Source of the DNA: Armatimonadetes bacterium UBA5829
GTDB taxonomy: Bacteria; Armatimonadota; UBA5829
Length of the DNA stretch: 5,721 nt
Reading direction: 5' to 3'
NCBI GenBank assembly: GCA_002431715.1
Contig: DJHI01000008.1
Coordinates: forward strand, 2,545 to 8,265
This document shows positions 5,291 to 5,721 of the stretch, one piece after another (positions within the stretch are counted from its first letter, which is position 1; each line of letters begins with the position of its first letter). The translations under genes were made by a program, and so were the position numbers. The notes under the pieces were generated by a model, which was not told the origin of the DNA, searched no databases, and worked only from the letters and a program-made list of their open reading frames with translations.

Positions 5291-5381
5291 GGGTATAACA
5301 GCCATACAATAATTTTTGTGAAGTTTTCTGCGTGAACGAGGTTAATTATATGCGGAACAATGGCCCAAAATCATAACTATT

Positions 5382-5721
5382 TCAGATATTAAGCTTGACC
5401 CAATCGATTCCTTGAGCTTCTTCAACCGACTGAGCATGCAGACTCATCTTGATACCGACAGTCGTCCCAAAAGCACTTGTTGCAAGATATACCTTATCGG
5501 CGAGAGCTATGATGATTTTGTAGCCCATGCCAAGTGTCCCAGCCGTTGTATAGCCTCTTACAAATGCCACTTGAGGTATGGTCATAGCCTCAATTCCAGG
5601 ACCGCAGTCTTTAACGACAAACATCAGCGCATCCTCGAGCTTGTGAAGCGAAGCATATCCCTCACCGGCGTGTTTCAGCGCATTTGTGCTTGCCTCGCTG
5701 GCGGCAACGGCAAAATCAGCA
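5382..5721 (-). CDS. RsbW/RsbT-type anti-sigma ATP-binding protein, N-terminus cut off
   Basis: The frame is open from the right edge (first full codon at 5720) to the TGA at 5384-5382, giving 112 visible residues. The part before the internal ATG at 5624 is clearly coding, since it contains the N-box SEASTNALKHA of the GHKL ATPase fold. Next come VVKDCGPGIEA (the D-x-G-x-G ATP-binding motif), then GYTTAGTLGMGYKI (the lid and second glycine motif), then GTTVGIKM. This pattern is that of the histidine-kinase-like ATPase domain in serine/threonine kinases that phosphorylate anti-anti-sigma (STAS) proteins and hold sigma factors or phosphatase modules in check. The family is usually about 130-150 residues, so only some 20-40 N-terminal residues are probably missing. 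The partner protein is not visible here; it may be encoded to the right of the window. Confidence 0.85.
   Translation of the reverse strand, partial: ADFAVAASEASTNALKHAGEGYASLHKLEDALMFVVKDCGPGIEAMTIPQVAFVRGYTTAGTLGMGYKIIIALADKVYLATSAFGTTVGIKMSLHAQSVEEAQGIDWVKLNI

Noticed and set aside
5345..5350. A second perfect TATAAT on the minus strand after the ATP-binding protein gene
   Set aside because: No acceptable -35 box lies 16-18 bases upstream in this AT-rich spacer, so I do not call a promoter here.

Overview
The window reads as ordinary bacterial chromosome. Every supported gene is on the minus strand, so transcription runs from right to left. The core is a housekeeping translation and secretion cluster in the order ffh, rpsP, khpA, ylqD. 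That order matches the ffh-rpsP-ylqC-ylqD-rimM-trmD-rplS arrangement known from Bacillus and related bacteria, which would put rimM, trmD and rplS just beyond the left edge. The presence of ylqD, the long acidic tail on ribosomal protein S16, the large secreted protein with OB-fold-like modules and the RsbW-type ATPase together suggest a free-living Terrabacteria-grade lineage. Armatimonadota is my best guess, but this rests on remembered protein style and was not searched.

Layout from right to left: (1) positions 5721-5382 hold the C-terminal part of an anti-sigma/serine kinase-type ATP-binding protein, cut by the window edge. (2) About 170 bases of AT-rich spacer carry a candidate promoter. 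(3) Positions 5210-3033 hold a 725-residue secreted multidomain protein of unknown function, with a strong hairpin just after its stop codon. (4) A 450-base stretch without a confident gene (3032-2583) contains that hairpin, a possible tiny membrane ORF or gene relic, a near-consensus promoter (TTGACA, 17 bases, TATACT), and a roughly 170-base ffh leader. The leader is rich in secondary structure: a 17-bp stem whose only irregularities are G-U pairs, and a 70-bp palindromic repeat-like element. (5) Positions 2582-1242 hold ffh. (6) A 140-base spacer contains two inverted copies of a short dispersed-type repeat. (7) Positions 1101-664 hold rpsP. (8) A 93-base spacer contains a degenerate inverted repeat. 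(9) Positions 570-337 hold khpA. (10) Positions 331-1 hold ylqD, which runs off the edge.

The cluster genes work together in protein synthesis and targeting: Ffh is the GTPase of the signal recognition particle, S16 is a 30S assembly protein, KhpA is a small KH-domain RNA-binding protein and YlqD is a conserved protein of unknown role. No CRISPR array, tRNA, rRNA, transposase or evident novel defence system is visible. The most interesting items are the ffh leader, the departures from consensus in three GTPase motifs of Ffh, and the uncharacterised C-terminal domain of the secreted protein.
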